Below the pieces are notes generated by a model that worked only from the letters and a program-made list of their open reading frames with translations, did no database searches and had not been told where the DNA came from. From Pampus argenteus (lineage: Eukaryota; Chordata; Actinopteri; Scombriformes; Stromateidae), in contig CM072869.1 in the NCBI GenBank assembly GCA_036937835.1, positions 5,719,501-5,783,500 of the forward strand: a stretch of DNA of 64,000 nt, in the 5' to 3' direction. Numbering within the stretch: position 1 is the stretch's first letter; each line of letters starts with the position of its first letter. The translations under genes and the position numbers were made by a program. Shown in pieces: positions 14,601-27,560 of the stretch.

Positions 14601-17600
14601 TAGCATTGCTGATCGGAGGACTGTAATTTAGTGGTGCTGGTCAGCTTTGTGCTGTGTGCTGTGGAAGCAGCCGAGGCTCAGCTAAACGCTGTGGCAGGCA
14701 GCCTGAAGGGTCCTGAGCCTTCACTTCACAGCTCCCTGTTTGGCTCTCACACATTGTACCATTCAGAGCCCAGACCGTATATTCACCCTGCTCTGGGCAC
14801 CCTACCATTGTGAGAGTGAGCTCATTTGAAAAGCCTTCAGGATTTTTTTTTTTTTTTTTGTGCGAGCAAGTCAGCGCTATTTGCATTTGTTCCAGTCTCG
14901 AAGATTTTACAGGTCAATTGAGACAGGCTGATATCGAACATGCCAAAGAGAGTTTTCCTCATCATCGACGTCATCGTCATCCTTTTTTGTCTTTGTTTGT
15001 TTCACCCAGTTTCCCGATTCTATTGCTTGTCACTTTTCACCGAATTCATTTTCTTGATTCACTGATATAAAGCGCTATGTCTAGTGTCGTCTGATCAAAT
15101 AAATGTGTGATCATGTATTGATTCTACTTACAGTAAATGCACTTACGTCATGAGATAAAGATACAATAAAGAAAGATTTTGAAATACAAATTTTGACTAA
15201 AACAGCGCAACGTAATATTTGAAAAGTGGCCCTAATACTTTGCCCTATTTACCTTATTAATTACCCTATTGTGAATTTAAGCCTATTGCTTTACCGGCCT
15301 CCATATCGTTCTCCGTCTCCCTGTGCTGATTAGAGGCTTAAATACCTTTGTTGGCATGAAGAGGACCAACAGGGGATCAGATAGAGGAGAGAGGGGGTTA
15401 GTGCCAGTCTTTCATTCCTGGCCTCCTGGCAGGCGGACTCTGCATGTTAGCCAAGAGCCAGCAAACCAAGACAGTACTCGGATAAAAACACCTAATCACT
15501 TTAATCAGCCTAAGACTACCTTGTTGGGCTCGCCATCAGGTTTGCTTGTTCGCGTATGTGTGTGTGTGTTTGTGACAGCCAGAGAGCTCATGAGTCTCGG
15601 TTGAATCTCCAGTCTGACAATATGGCTGTTTGAGTGCATACGGGAATTACTAGCTATCCTATATAATAAACTCGGTTCCTACTTTTCAATGCCGCTGCTA
15701 AACAAAACAACGTCTGCCAATCACTTATCGGCTACAGCGCAAGTTCATTAACTTTGTCTCTTGTTGTCCTGTGCTGTGCTACTGGAGCTCAGGCTGCCAG
15801 CTGCTTTTTTTTATGGTGTGCACCTGCCGATAAATAGCAGTTTAATCTGAATGTAGCTGTATTCATTATTTTTTTTTGACCACTTTGGTGGCATTTATAC
15901 ATGATGAGAAACACATCTTGTCTTCATTACCAAGTATACTCATTTACCTTGGCCAATACCAATAACGCAGGGCAGGTCATGTTAGCATATTGTTAGCTTG
16001 TCTTAGCTCCTTAATTGGCAGCGGTCGCCCACAGTTTTACATACAGGAGTGATGTGTTTAAGTGTTAATTGGATCATAGTAATGTTAAAGAATATTCTTT
16101 AAGGTTTAACAGGCATGCTGTGGGAATATATTGGAAGCTAACTAACATTAGCAAAAATTGTGCTTTCCAGTGGGTCTAGTCCAGGCCCACAGTTGTTGAA
16201 TACAAGGAATGAAAACACAGTTACTGTCATATTTCCTAGTTGTTCATTAGATATTCAATGATTTTGAATGTGTGTGCACCTCAGGATGTTTGCTATAGCT
16301 ATAGTTTAATTTGCTTTTTTAGTTAATTTGTTTGGCTAAAAGTCATTTTTTGCTCCAAAGGCATCACATGACCTTTAGATCTAATGTTTTCCCACCATGT
16401 TAAAGTAACATGTGCAACATCTCTGGTAGCATTGGTGTATGTATCTGGAACATACGGTAAGATGAACCATTGCATTGTGCACATATTAGTTTGATATCTT
16501 TGGTAGCATTGTAGCTTTGCCAACAGTTTGAGATCTAACCTTGAACACCATATTCATCATGTACTTGGCCACCCAAAGTCAAAAAACCACAAAGTCAAGA
16601 GTTTCTCATTTGAAGGCATCAACATTGTATCATGGGGGGGGGGAAGCTCTTTAGCTAACAAGCTTACATTTAGTTAATAGCTATCATGTGTGTTAGTTAA
16701 TGCATCCCCAGACAGATCTGTGTAAGGAAACTCTTGCACTTCGAGTGTCTTCATCCTTACATTTAAATGTTAACAACTCTCAGATCAGTGCAAGTGTATC
16801 AGCACCTTCAGCTTCGTGTGAAGGGGTTAACATGCCTGTCGGTGTCGGGGTTTTTTTTTTTTGTCCATCTGTCCACTGGTGAAAAAGGACCATATGACTT
16901 GGTCCTCTGGCAGGATAGGAATTTGTCTGACTCTAGTGTTAAGATGTCCTGGTCAGTGGGAGGAGGCCTGCTTATCGGATGTGACGTCTTCTCAGCAGAT
17001 GGGATGTCAGTGGGAGTCACCTCATGTCTCCAGGGAGAGGTAGCACCAGGATAGAATAGACACATTTAACATTTAGCTGACACGCTTATATAGAGACTGA
17101 TATATATCCAAGGCATAACATATACAGTAGGTTATAAGATAATAGTGTTAATAGTCACTACTGACGTGGCAGTGGCATTACATTTGAAACTGAAAGTGAA
17201 CTTTTTTTTTTTTTTCACCTTGTTTGCTCACATGATCTGTTCAACCTGTTAGGAGTTAAACAAAGTAGGTTAATCTTTTGTAGCCGCATAATCTTCAGTT
17301 AGTATCTAGTAAGTTTCTGATACCTTCCTGTCTAAACTCTCTGACACATATATGCGGTAAATCGTGCTTTTACAAGCTGGTAAGAACAAACAACACAGAT
17401 TATTATTTAAAATAATAATATGTGGCCCTGGTCCTCTTGTTAGGCAGTAGATGTGGCTCTCTCTGGGGTTACCAGTTTCGGTATCCTGTTAGTAAGCCTT
17501 GTGGCCCCTCCTATGAACCTGGCAGGACCAGGACGGCTTGGTTTGCCCCCTCCCCCCACCAGACATAGTGATGGCACTCAGTGCCAGAGACACCACTCCC

Positions 17601-17885
17601 CTCCCCTCCCTTCCCTTCACCAACACTCTTGTCTCCTCTCCTCCCTCCCTTCCCTCTCCGCCGCAGGCAGACCCAGGCATGGGATCTCCATCTGTGCACA
17701 AAGGAGCCTCCTCTATCTGCATACGCTGCACATAAAAGGGCCTTTTGTCATGAGCTCTGCACACATGACCGTCCACCGTTCACCCCACTGGAAAAAAAGA
17801 TCACTCTCTCCAGCAATCCAACCCCACCCCCAACACCAGACTCAACCCCGTCCCCCGACCCCCACCCCACCAGATTTTCGTCTGC

Positions 17886-17922
<37 letters not shown>

Positions 17923-19509
17923 TCGACTCTGAACTTTGTCGAATAAAGACAACCATCAGATGGAGCTGCTTCCATCACTGCTGCTGAGACCTTTTATTTT
18001 TTTGCTTTTTCATTTCCCCTTTTTTCATGCCCACTGCCTTCTCTTTTCCTCTCTCCTGGTGTGTCCTTGTGTGCACTCACTGTGAGACATCAACGCATTA
18101 TAGCATCTGTTGTACTGAAATATGAATGTGCTCTCGTTTTTTGCTGTCTCCCTTCCTTTCTACAGTCTCTGACATTTAAGGGGCATTAGTGGTTGGTTCT
18201 GTGCCAGGATATCACCACCACCCCCCCATTACAGAGGCAATTGACAGCAGTCCAAGAGCTGATGCTTTTCTCTCCCTCTCATTCTGGTGCCTGCTGCCTT
18301 TTAACCCCTCGGCCCTACTGCTTAGCAGAGCCAGAGGTATTTATAATGTGTAGAGATGATGACAAAAAAATTGTCCATACATGTGTGAACCGTATCAAGA
18401 TGGGACGAGGCAGAACTTTCCTCCGTTGTGGGACAAATGGGCCGCATGCCATTCTGGCTACTAAAGATGACAGATATTGGTGTTGAGGGATATTGAGTCG
18501 TGGTGGGGATGGAGCAAAGAAACAGAGGCAGGCTAATACACACTGTCAAGTGCACGGGTGCTGCCATAAAAAACGCTCTCCTCAGCATTTCCTTTGAAAC
18601 ACATACGGCCCTGATGCCTTGCTCTCAGCCAAACGAGTGTGGATTTTGGAAAGCCCTCTAGCTCATCTTGCTGTCGCTGCACACAGGCCTGTGGCGGAAC
18701 GGAAGGATAAGATTGACTTCTCCCTCCACCGCCATGTCCTCTGCATGACCCTCTGCCTCTCTAAGCTGGTGTGAGAGGTCAGGGGCTGTCATATCGCAGT
18801 TTCCTGCAGGCTGTCCACACCTTTAGCCTGATGATGATGACGGGCAGACCAGAGAATTGTTACACACCATCTAGTCAGCACAGTTTTAACATAAGCAGTG
18901 CATATAATTTACACACAGGAAAGTGTTGTAAGAATTTAGCTTCAACACGTTGCGGCCACAATCATATAGAAAAAAAAACTGCTTGTTCCCACAAAACTGT
19001 TCTAAAATATACAATGATTATAATAATATATATATATATATTTTAAATATATCATACACTTTCACATTAAATACTGCTTTAAGGCCTTATATAAAACACA
19101 AACTTTGAATATTTCCAGGTGAAAAGTTATTGTACAGTGTGTACAGTGTAGGAATGAATACACTTAATAAAATAATCCGTTTGTGCAATGTACAGTTTTG
19201 GGCAATGTTGGCATTATCTTTGTTTTCATTGAAATTTGAAGCATGTCTTAAGCAAATATTATTTTGCTCCTCTTAAAAATAATATTTTATTGGAACCGAA
19301 AGACCCACTAAAATAGCCCATAGAGTAATAAAACCTCTGTTTACGCAGCTGTCCTATTAAGCGCTGCTTTTCTCCCAACATAGATAAATATCGTTCTGCT
19401 AATAACATTATGCACATCGATTACAGCCTGTCAACCTAAAGTGGAATTTACCTAACCATTGTTTTATGCTTTGCACTTTGCAAAATAATATCAGCAATGT
19501 GTTGTCTTC
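8665..19509. other. gene-free intergenic stretch
   Basis: There is no recognisable coding exon. Points noted: an acceptor/donor pair just outside the left edge bounding 8287-8443 (weak); a non-repetitive, possibly conserved patch at about 10790-11060; and a strong CT acceptor ending in ccgcag at 17666, followed by AATAAA at 17942, which could mark a terminal exon of an unknown + strand RNA. Otherwise AT-rich DNA with homopolymers. Confidence 0.55.
17886..17922. repeat. (GA)n microsatellite
   Basis: GA run with a single AA interruption. It lies 20 bp before an AATAAA at 17942. Confidence 0.95.
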
Positions 19510-20208
19510 AAAAGGAACATTTTGTAATTTTTGGCCACTAGGGGTCTCTCAATCAAAACAATAACAAAAGACGTGAGTGTGATGATGTCATGACATTGTG
19601 TGGGATCATGGGAGTTGCTGTCTTCATTGTAAACAACTACCATTGCTATACAGTTTGTCTCAGACAGACTGTGGTCTGCAGTCAGCTTCTCCTCGTTAGG
19701 ATTCCTTCAGGGCTCATTGTTCAGGAGGTTTTCTGCAGCGGATCTCTTTTTAATGTGGGGTTGTTCTTACTTATGAAATGTACTGGTGCAGACCAAGGGC
19801 CAAAAAACAAACTGTATTTTAGCCACCTAAATAAAGGCCTACTTCGAATAATCAATATCAGTTTAAGTATGCGCTCAATCCGTCAATTCTCAATCCGTAT
19901 TCCTATGCATGAAGGTATTACGCCGCATGCGTAGGAATACAGAAGTGCTGCGGTTGTAGTGCTAAAAAAAAAGGGCTGTCTGACAGCAGGTTAAAGAAGT
20001 GACATTTTCTCAATATAGCATACACTTAAACTGATATTTATGTTTTTAAGTGGGCCTTTATTTAGGTGGCTACAATACATTTCGCTTTGACCCCGACCAC
20101 AGCAGTACATTGCTCAACTGGGGGCATGCGGTACTACTGCAGGTAATAAACTGACTGAAGTACCTCCATACAACCCTACTTCAAAAAAATCGGAATTATC
20201 CCTTTAAG
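19510..20208. mobile_element. palindromic MITE-like element with nested hairpin
   Basis: Long imperfect inverted arms lie at about 19778-19872 and 20018-20110. They share agccacctaaataaaggcc and its complement, plus ATATCAGTTTAAG-type sequence. Nested inside is a second inverted repeat (gtattcctatgcatg at 19897-19911 against gcatgcgtaggaatac at 19925-19940). The outer ends also resemble each other in inverted orientation (aaaggaacattttg against aaagggataattcc), suggesting terminal inverted repeats. There is no transposase ORF, so it is non-autonomous. The outer limits are approximate and I could not confirm target-site duplications. Confidence 0.55.
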
Positions 20209-21872
20209 TTCCAGACGTCCAAAATAACTAAAATCATTCATCCCGCTAAAAGATATAGTTAAAAAAAAGATCAAGATCTAAAACGATATTGTTAAAAACC
20301 TGCATTAAAACTGGAGTCAGTTTATTGACACATGACACCATTGACAGTCAAGCAAATGAAATGGACCATTACCTTGATTAAAAGCACAAAAAATGACTCT
20401 TTGTTAGAACATTGTTGGAAACATTTGGGATAAAGTAAGCTCAACAAAATATATATATCATAGGTCTAGTTGTTTTTATACGTCATATACCTTTAAATGG
20501 AGGCAGTTATCAATCTCATTAATTGCTGTTGAATTGGATGTGTCTTAACTTTACATGTGGTATCCAGAAGAGAGAAAGTGAAGTGATTCAGGAGCTGAAG
20601 GCTCAGTGGTTCTGTGTTGGAGAAGACACCGGGAGGAGAACGTGTTTATGAAATGGATAAAGCATATTAGGTGCATGTTTTGCTGTTCTCAGTAGAGCAA
20701 GGATGCTAGAGAGAGCGTGTAAGATAACAAAACAGCACACTTAAAAGTGTTTTGTTGAGCCACCGAAACCCAATGAGTGTGTGTGTATGGCTCTTCTGCT
20801 GGACTCCTTGCAGCCCTGAGGCGCAGACACAGGCGTTGTGACGTGGCCCCTAAAATGCCAGGCCTGTGCACTCCTAGCTTAGTGTTGAGGCTGTTTAAAG
20901 TAGGCATTAGCAGCCCTCAGGGGGAAAGCTGCAAAGTGGGAGCTCAGGTATGTAGAAACCCGGCTCAAGCTGGTCAAATTGACAGAAAAAAAAGGAGAAT
21001 TTACTTTTTTTTTAAATTATTATTATTATTATTATGCGTCATTGACTTCTGGGAATTTGTTCTGTTAACTTAGTGCCTTGTATGTGAGTATTTTTCACAG
21101 TGTGGTTCAGGCTGGTTTTAGGCTGTTTAGTTGTACATATATATAAATATATATTGTTTTTATTACATTGATAACCATATTGACATGGGTATTACAATGA
21201 ATAAATACTTACCTTATATATACAGGAGTTGCATTGCATAGATAATGTTGTATTGTAATTAATCTCATCTCATATATTCATTTATAACATGCTGTTGCCG
21301 ACTTCTGATATAATGTTATACTACAAATTTTGATTTTCAGACTTTGATATTGTTGCATCAGCGTCTGATTCTAGTTTAGGAACATTAAACAAGTAAAAAA
21401 AATATATATATATATATTTAATTTAAATAAATAGTCTGAACTGACTTAATGTACATATCATTGTATGTAGTCTGCATCACCTTTACATGCAAGATTGATG
21501 AGATAAACCTTAAAGAGGCTGTAGTTCATAGCTCCATCTAACATCCTATATGTCACAAATAAGCACATGCAGTGTATAATTTTAATACCTATATCAATTC
21601 TGTAGTTTAATGTGGATTTTTCTAGCCTAAGCTGCCCTAGTTCAATGCTGCCATACGAGAGCTGCCCTGATCCAGGACAATATGTTTGGCTGTCGAGGGG
21701 CTGCCAGAAGTAGTTGTTAGTTACAGTTAGGGCGCGTCCCTCTTTGGATAGGTTGTCCACTCTGAGGTCTGATATCGAATAGGTCCATAATTTCCAGCTC
21801 GTTCCCAGGAGAAGCGTTCTCTTGCTCCTTTTTCTCTCTGTCTCTCTTTTTCTCCTCTTCTACTTCTTTCAG

Positions 21873-21893
21873 ATTCCTGTGAGAAACAGCAAG
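21873..21893 (+). other. candidate 21-nt microexon
   Basis: A 21-base segment is flanked by near-ideal splice sites on both sides. A pyrimidine tract of more than 40 bases ends in acttctttcag at 21872, and the donor cagcaag/gtgagtc starts at 21894. It is a multiple of three (one frame reads IPVRNSK). It could be an upstream exon of the let-7 host transcript or belong to an unannotated RNA. It could also be a chance CT tract meeting a GTGAGT. Confidence 0.3.
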
Positions 21894-23410
21894 GTGAGTC
21901 AGTTCTTCAGTGTTTGTCTGTTTTTCTTGTTAGGATGAATACATGACTGATGTAAAAAAAAAAATATAGAAAATGCCTAAAATGATTTTAAACACATCCT
22001 ATACCATGAATTAAGATTTCTTGTGATTTAATGGTTTTGATTTGAAGTCGATTGATAGACGTTTAGCACATGTAAAATGCTCTGCTCTGCACTTTGAGAT
22101 TAGAGCAGCATAGCAGGGCACATGTCAGGCAAAGTCGATTGAAGTACAGTAAGTTCCAACAACATGAGTCTAATCAATTGCAATAATTCATGCATTTACA
22201 AGCGATGAAGTGCTGTGCCACCAAATGATCAGGTATGTTTCTAGAGAGAGAAGAAAAAAAAAGTGTTAGAACATATCGAATAATCAGATATTAGATTTAA
22301 AGTCAACATTACAAAATGTATTAATTTAAATTCAGATATAAATGGTTTTATCACAGATGCAAACATGTAATTCAACATGTGCATTTATAGTTTGTTAAAA
22401 AAAACTCTATTCATTCATATTTTTCTTTAAAATTCTCAACAGCAAAAACTTTGTAAAGTTAAAGTAAAAACACTCTTATGTTTGGCACAATTTTCTATAA
22501 TTCTTACTAAATTCTGATTTGAATATATATCTGCCCAAGGAGCAGAAAAATCCTGCTTTATTAGATTAAAATGGTTTTGGGAGGGAGATATGTGCTTCAG
22601 AGTAATGATGCATTATTATTTCCAGAAAGAAAATTGAATCAGTATTGAAGTACTAAAACAAAGTCAGTATCATTGATCTTTTTTTTGTTTAATTACCTCT
22701 AAAACCTTTCAATGAAGTTAACATATGACATATGTATTTTATGGGAATTAAACTCATATGTTTCACATGTTTACATCACATGTTCGTATTAGTATATATA
22801 TTCCTAATAAATTATTATATAACATTTGTTTTAATTAGTCTTTTTTTAAAATTAATAATACTTAACTGTATGTAAGATTAATATAATATAAATGCAGCCA
22901 CCAGTTACAGTTATTTATCATTTGCTTTTACAGCCGGCAACAAATTCAAAATGGAATATATTTTACAACACGTTTATATTATTTAATACGTACACTAAAA
23001 TGTTTCTCGGTTACATGCAAGTTTTAAATGTAGCAGCAACCTGTGAAAAAAAAAAAAAAAAAAAAAAGGCATATCATTATTTTCAATTCATACACAAACA
23101 TGACCTTGAGATTTGGGACCAAATACCAAAGCACCAAATATTATTAATAATAATTCCAATAATTTTTTTCCCCCCATGATATTCAGTTTAAGGAGTCACG
23201 ACTGAAAAAATGACCTGATCATGTGCTGTGAACTATCTTGATCTTGAACTATGTTTCATTATAAGGTGTTATGGACTTGCTCTGTCTGGACACCGAGGGT
23301 TAAATAGCTTTAACACGACATTTTACTTTCAGCTCTCAGCTGATGCAAAAGTAATATTGGACATAAAATGGCAGAAAGAGTTTGTGAGGAAATTGTCCTT
23401 TACTTTTATC

Positions 23411-23467
23411 ATATGATCATCTGGGACATCATCATCATCATCATCATATGATATATCTGGGACATCA
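23411..23467 (+). repeat. local tandem duplication with (CAT)n
   Basis: Two related units, atatgatcatctgggacatc and atatgatatatctgggacatc, flank a (CAT)n run. This indicates a recent local duplication of about 36-40 bp. Confidence 0.6.
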
Positions 23468-23912
23468 ATACTGCGCATGTCTTATGTCCACCATTTTGTG
23501 ATGAGAACTTTATTGCACATGCCCCCATTTTATGAACTTCAATAGAACATGTGCTTTGAAGTCGGAGACCTTGAAAAACACCTTATTTCGAAAAAATGAT
23601 GGTGTTTAATTATTAGGAGGTTATATTTACTGGAAATATTATTCAGATTATTTTTCAGGTGCATAGATCACACACACACGGCCTGCTAATGCGAGTGAAA
23701 CACCTTTGATTTCCGAGCAGGGGGTTGCATTAGCACACTGCAAATGCTGCGCAGTAATTATTTTGTATCATTTATTAATTTTGCTTTAATTTCTTTCAAT
23801 CAGTGGTGCACCTTGCTGTGATACTCTTCATTTTTTTGTCTGTGTGTGTGTGTGTGTCAAGCAGAGAGCAGAAAGTGGTGGTCACAGTCAGCTGCCTAAA
23901 GGTGACTGGTGG

Positions 23913-23925
23913 GGGTCAAAGGTCA
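23913..23925 (+). promoter_or_regulatory. DR1 nuclear-receptor element (PPAR/RXR or HNF4 type)
   Basis: GGGTCA-A-AGGTCA is a direct repeat of nuclear-receptor half-sites with one-base spacing, the architecture bound by PPAR/RXR, RXR dimers, HNF4 and COUP-TF. About 160 bp downstream (about 24087-24100) TGACCT-AG-AGGTCA is an everted pair of half-sites. The surrounding 23.88-24.13 kb is more complex in sequence than its flanks and may be an enhancer. Binding is inferred from motif only. Confidence 0.4.
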
Positions 23926-26859
23926 GGTCGTGTTAATAAGACGTGATGTGCTGCCCTGGGACCTCTGTCCCATGAGGGATAACCACCTAATCGGCATTAG
24001 TTAATGTGTTAGTAATCTTTACCTTCTTAAAGCAAACAGCAGTGGGACATTCAATGGGCCCGCTTGGCCTCCCGTGTAACGCTTTTGACCTAGAGGTCAT
24101 GGCCTTTGTTCCCTGCTCGATGGGGAGTGCCCTCAAAGGTCTCGGGTGTAATAGAGAAGTTGTTTAGACACGTGCAGGGCTTAAAGCAAGACCACCTCAT
24201 AGACTCATGCTCCTGCTCCTGGAGAGCAAAAAGTCTCCCCTGTGTGTAGGGATATTTTTTGTGGTTAGCTTGAAGTCCATTAGACATCTATGTGTTTTTT
24301 TTTATGTGCCTCATATCATGTCTAGTATGTTGATGTAGTGGTTGTTGCTGACCAAGCACAGAACCCCACCTCCCCACCAACCTCATAATGCCTCCTTGAT
24401 GTTTTGCAAATGACTAAGTGCAAATATTGTTTGTCTTTTTTTTTTGTCGGATCCACTGCCCACTGTAGTTTCATATTCCTCCTGCTCTCCTCACTGTTTC
24501 CTGTAGCTGTACAGAGAATATGTGTAGAAAAAACAGCGTCTTTGTAATGTGTCCTTGTCTTGTCCCCTGATCTGAGCTTTTTTGTAATAGAAGATTTACT
24601 CTGACTGACAAAATGTCTTTTAAGACACTGCAAAACCGCTGAAATGTCTTTAGTGTATCCTCCTGACTGCAGCAGACCACAGCACACACACACTTTATGA
24701 GGCCAAGAGCTCACTCAGTACAAATCTGAGACCAAAAGGTTTATTCAAATACCTAATATCCACATATTAATTTCTATAATAGTACAAAATCAAACTATTA
24801 TTTTTATAGAATATATATATATATATATAAGCAACGTATATTTTTCTACTAATAATGTACCATTTTGAAGAGATTTATTCCACTACAGTATTTTCAAAAT
24901 CTTTGTATGCTTTAGATGTAAAACAAAATTTTCAATAGTCGTCTAATGCTTCTTACAAAATGAAAACATTTGCAGTTTGGCTTTAAATAAAAAAAAAATA
25001 TATATTTATAATATATATATTCTAATGATGTCGGATAGAGTCTATAACATGGCGCCATCTGCCATTTTGTTTCACATCGTATTATCAATTTGCCTGATTG
25101 ACTGTTTCTGTATGACACAGATGTTGCAGCAGCCATGCACTCCAGATGACAAGCTGTTGCTTTTCAGTACTTTGGTTGGTCAGAGTTGAAGTATGCAAAT
25201 TAAAGTTTTGTTGCACTGTGGATATTTTTATTTATTTATTTATTTTTTATTTTTTTATAAAAACATTCAACTCATTTGATAATTTAATCAGAAAAAATAT
25301 CACAGTGGGAAAAAAAAATACTGAACATTCAAACAAAGCGATTTCACCAATGCTTCTAAAACATATTTAGTCACTTTAAAAAGAGAGTCTACATCCTAAA
25401 ATATGATAAAACTATGACGAAGGAGAATTAAAATACGATCGAGTAGGCTGCTGGAAAAATGCAACAGAGGAACAATGTTGATGAGTAGAGTGGTAAAAGC
25501 TGGCAGGCGACCCAAAGCCAAAACTGTATCCTCAAATGAACTTTATGCCTTGCAAACTTCAATTTGCACACTAAGCATGAATACATTTAGTACGGCTCTC
25601 TGGAAAAACTGCTCGTTTTAATGCTTGCGGGTTCTAACATGCTTTTGTTTCATCTCCCGAAGGTATCCCGTTCGAGGGATAGAGAACAGAGAACAAATCA
25701 ATCGCAACCCAGCCTTTCTGCACTTTAAGTTTAGAGTAAATAACGCCAGCGTTTTCTTCTGACTGCGTCTACATCGTCTCTGTTTGGCCACCTGAGTTCT
25801 TATTAAAACTTGCAAAGAGGAGCGAAGAGGGTTTTTTTTTCTTCTCTTTTCTTTTTTCTTTTCTTTTCTTTTTTTTTTTGTTGAGAGTTCAGTCTATGTG
25901 CTGCTGCTGTAGTGAGGAAGAGAGCCGGCGAGAAACAGGGTGGTGGCCGTGCTATGAAAGCAGCTTTCACAAACTGTGCAGCCTGAAGCAGTAGCAGCCA
26001 TGTTAGACAAATGTGCGTGAGCAGAAAGCTTTTTTTAAGAATAAAAGTAAGAAAAGTTTAAACCCCCACCTTTTTTTTTTTTTTTCCTTTCATTGTCCCT
26101 GCTAGTCATGTAGTCCCCTCTTGCCCTCTTTAATTCCCCGAAGTTTATAAAGCAGAAATGCAATGAAAATAGTTCCTCAGTAACAGATACACTTTACATA
26201 TCTCCTTCCTCCTTTTTTCTTTTCCTTATAGAGTTCCTGTAGTTCAAGGCCGAGGTGGGGGGAAAAAAAAAAGTTTGAAGCCACGAGCTCTGCCTTTGCA
26301 GTTTTTTAGAACCAGAGCCAAAAGAGGCAGGAAGTTGTTGTACAATAGCGTTACAGTAATCTGCCACAAATGGAAAAAGCCAAATGCTGATCGCCGAGTA
26401 GAGAAGGTGGCAGAACAGAGGCAGAAAAAGGAGGGAGGGAGGGAGGGACAGAGAGGGAGAGAAAGAGAGCTAGCGTGTGTGTGTGTGTGAGAGAGACACA
26501 GACGTTACAGCAAAGAATAATCAATACAATCTAAGATGGTGGAAAACAGGCATGCTGTTTAGGTCTCTCCCTCTACGTCTCTCGCTGTCTAGCTTACGCT
26601 CATGTGTATGGACTCGGTTTGAACAGATTGTCGTGTTTTCTTCTTTCTTTTCTTTTTTATCCCTGCTCCATTTTAAACTGGACAAATCTCGGGGGTTTCT
26701 CTTAAAAAAAAATGCTCTCTCTGAACTGTTGAAAAATGCACGTTACAGGGCAAGTGGCAGCTGTTTTTCCTCGAGGAAAAGCAGCATAGTCTCACCCAAC
26801 AAATGCTTATCAGCCTTTTGACTTTGTGCCAAAATAGCTGCAAGGGTTCAGCTTCGGTG

Positions 26860-27560
26860 TGTTCAGCTCGCTTTGTGACAGAGCCGGGGCACGGAGGAGG
26901 GTCTTAGCCGCGCGTCCTTTGCCACATGTTACTGAAATAAACACTCTGGAAGCTTATCTTTTTTCCTGTGTGTAACTGTGTGTGTGTGTGTCTATTCTGC
27001 TCATGCACGCTAGTCGCTGTGGCATGCGAACGAGTTAATGCACTCTGAGAATGTGTGCTCCTTTCAGACTGTGTGCTTCCAAGACTGTTGCAGCGACAGG
27101 AGCCCCACTACAGTAAGAGATAAGGTTAATAATTCAACCGGCTCTCAGAAGTGTTGCATATTTCAAGGATCCTTCAGCAGTGCGGTCCATTCTGAATGAT
27201 TGTGTGTGTTTTTTCTCTCTTTTTCCCCCGCTTTTCTTTTCACTGGTTGATATAGTACCTGAGGTACTGTATAGTGTATCCCAGTATGGCGTGTGAGTGT
27301 GTGTACTGCGTCTGCGCGCTGCCGGAGGAGTGGATTTCTGTGTCATTCTTCCTCCTACACCCCTCCCACATTTAGTGCTTTCCACCCTCTCCCTCTCCCT
27401 CTCCCTCTCTCTCTCTGTCTCCATCTCCCACCCATCTACCTCCCTTCCTCCCTCCTTCTCCCCCTGTCTCCAGTGCAAATACAGTTCCTTGCCGTGTTGG
27501 ACGTGTGATGAAAAAGTGACTGGTTCGCGCGCTCCGCCGCACCTCCTATTTCATCATCAG
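26860..27560 (+). promoter_or_regulatory. promoter-like CpG/CT-rich zone, possible let-7 host promoter
   Basis: CpG dinucleotides are locally frequent compared with the AT-rich surroundings, for example ccgcgcgtcc near 26909 and ttcgcgcgctccgccgc near 27526. The zone is followed by long CT tracts up to 28.4 kb. It lies upstream of the first strong host exon at 29130. I see no convincing TATA box. The promoter role is inferred from composition and position only. Confidence 0.25.

Larger units (their letters stand above)
20209..26859. other. mostly gene-free stretch
   Basis: AT-rich DNA holding the microexon candidate (21873), the DR1 site (23913) and a (TA)n at 24811-24829. A less repetitive, CpG-containing patch at about 25610-25830 could be regulatory. 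No coding exon was recognised on either strand. Confidence 0.55.
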
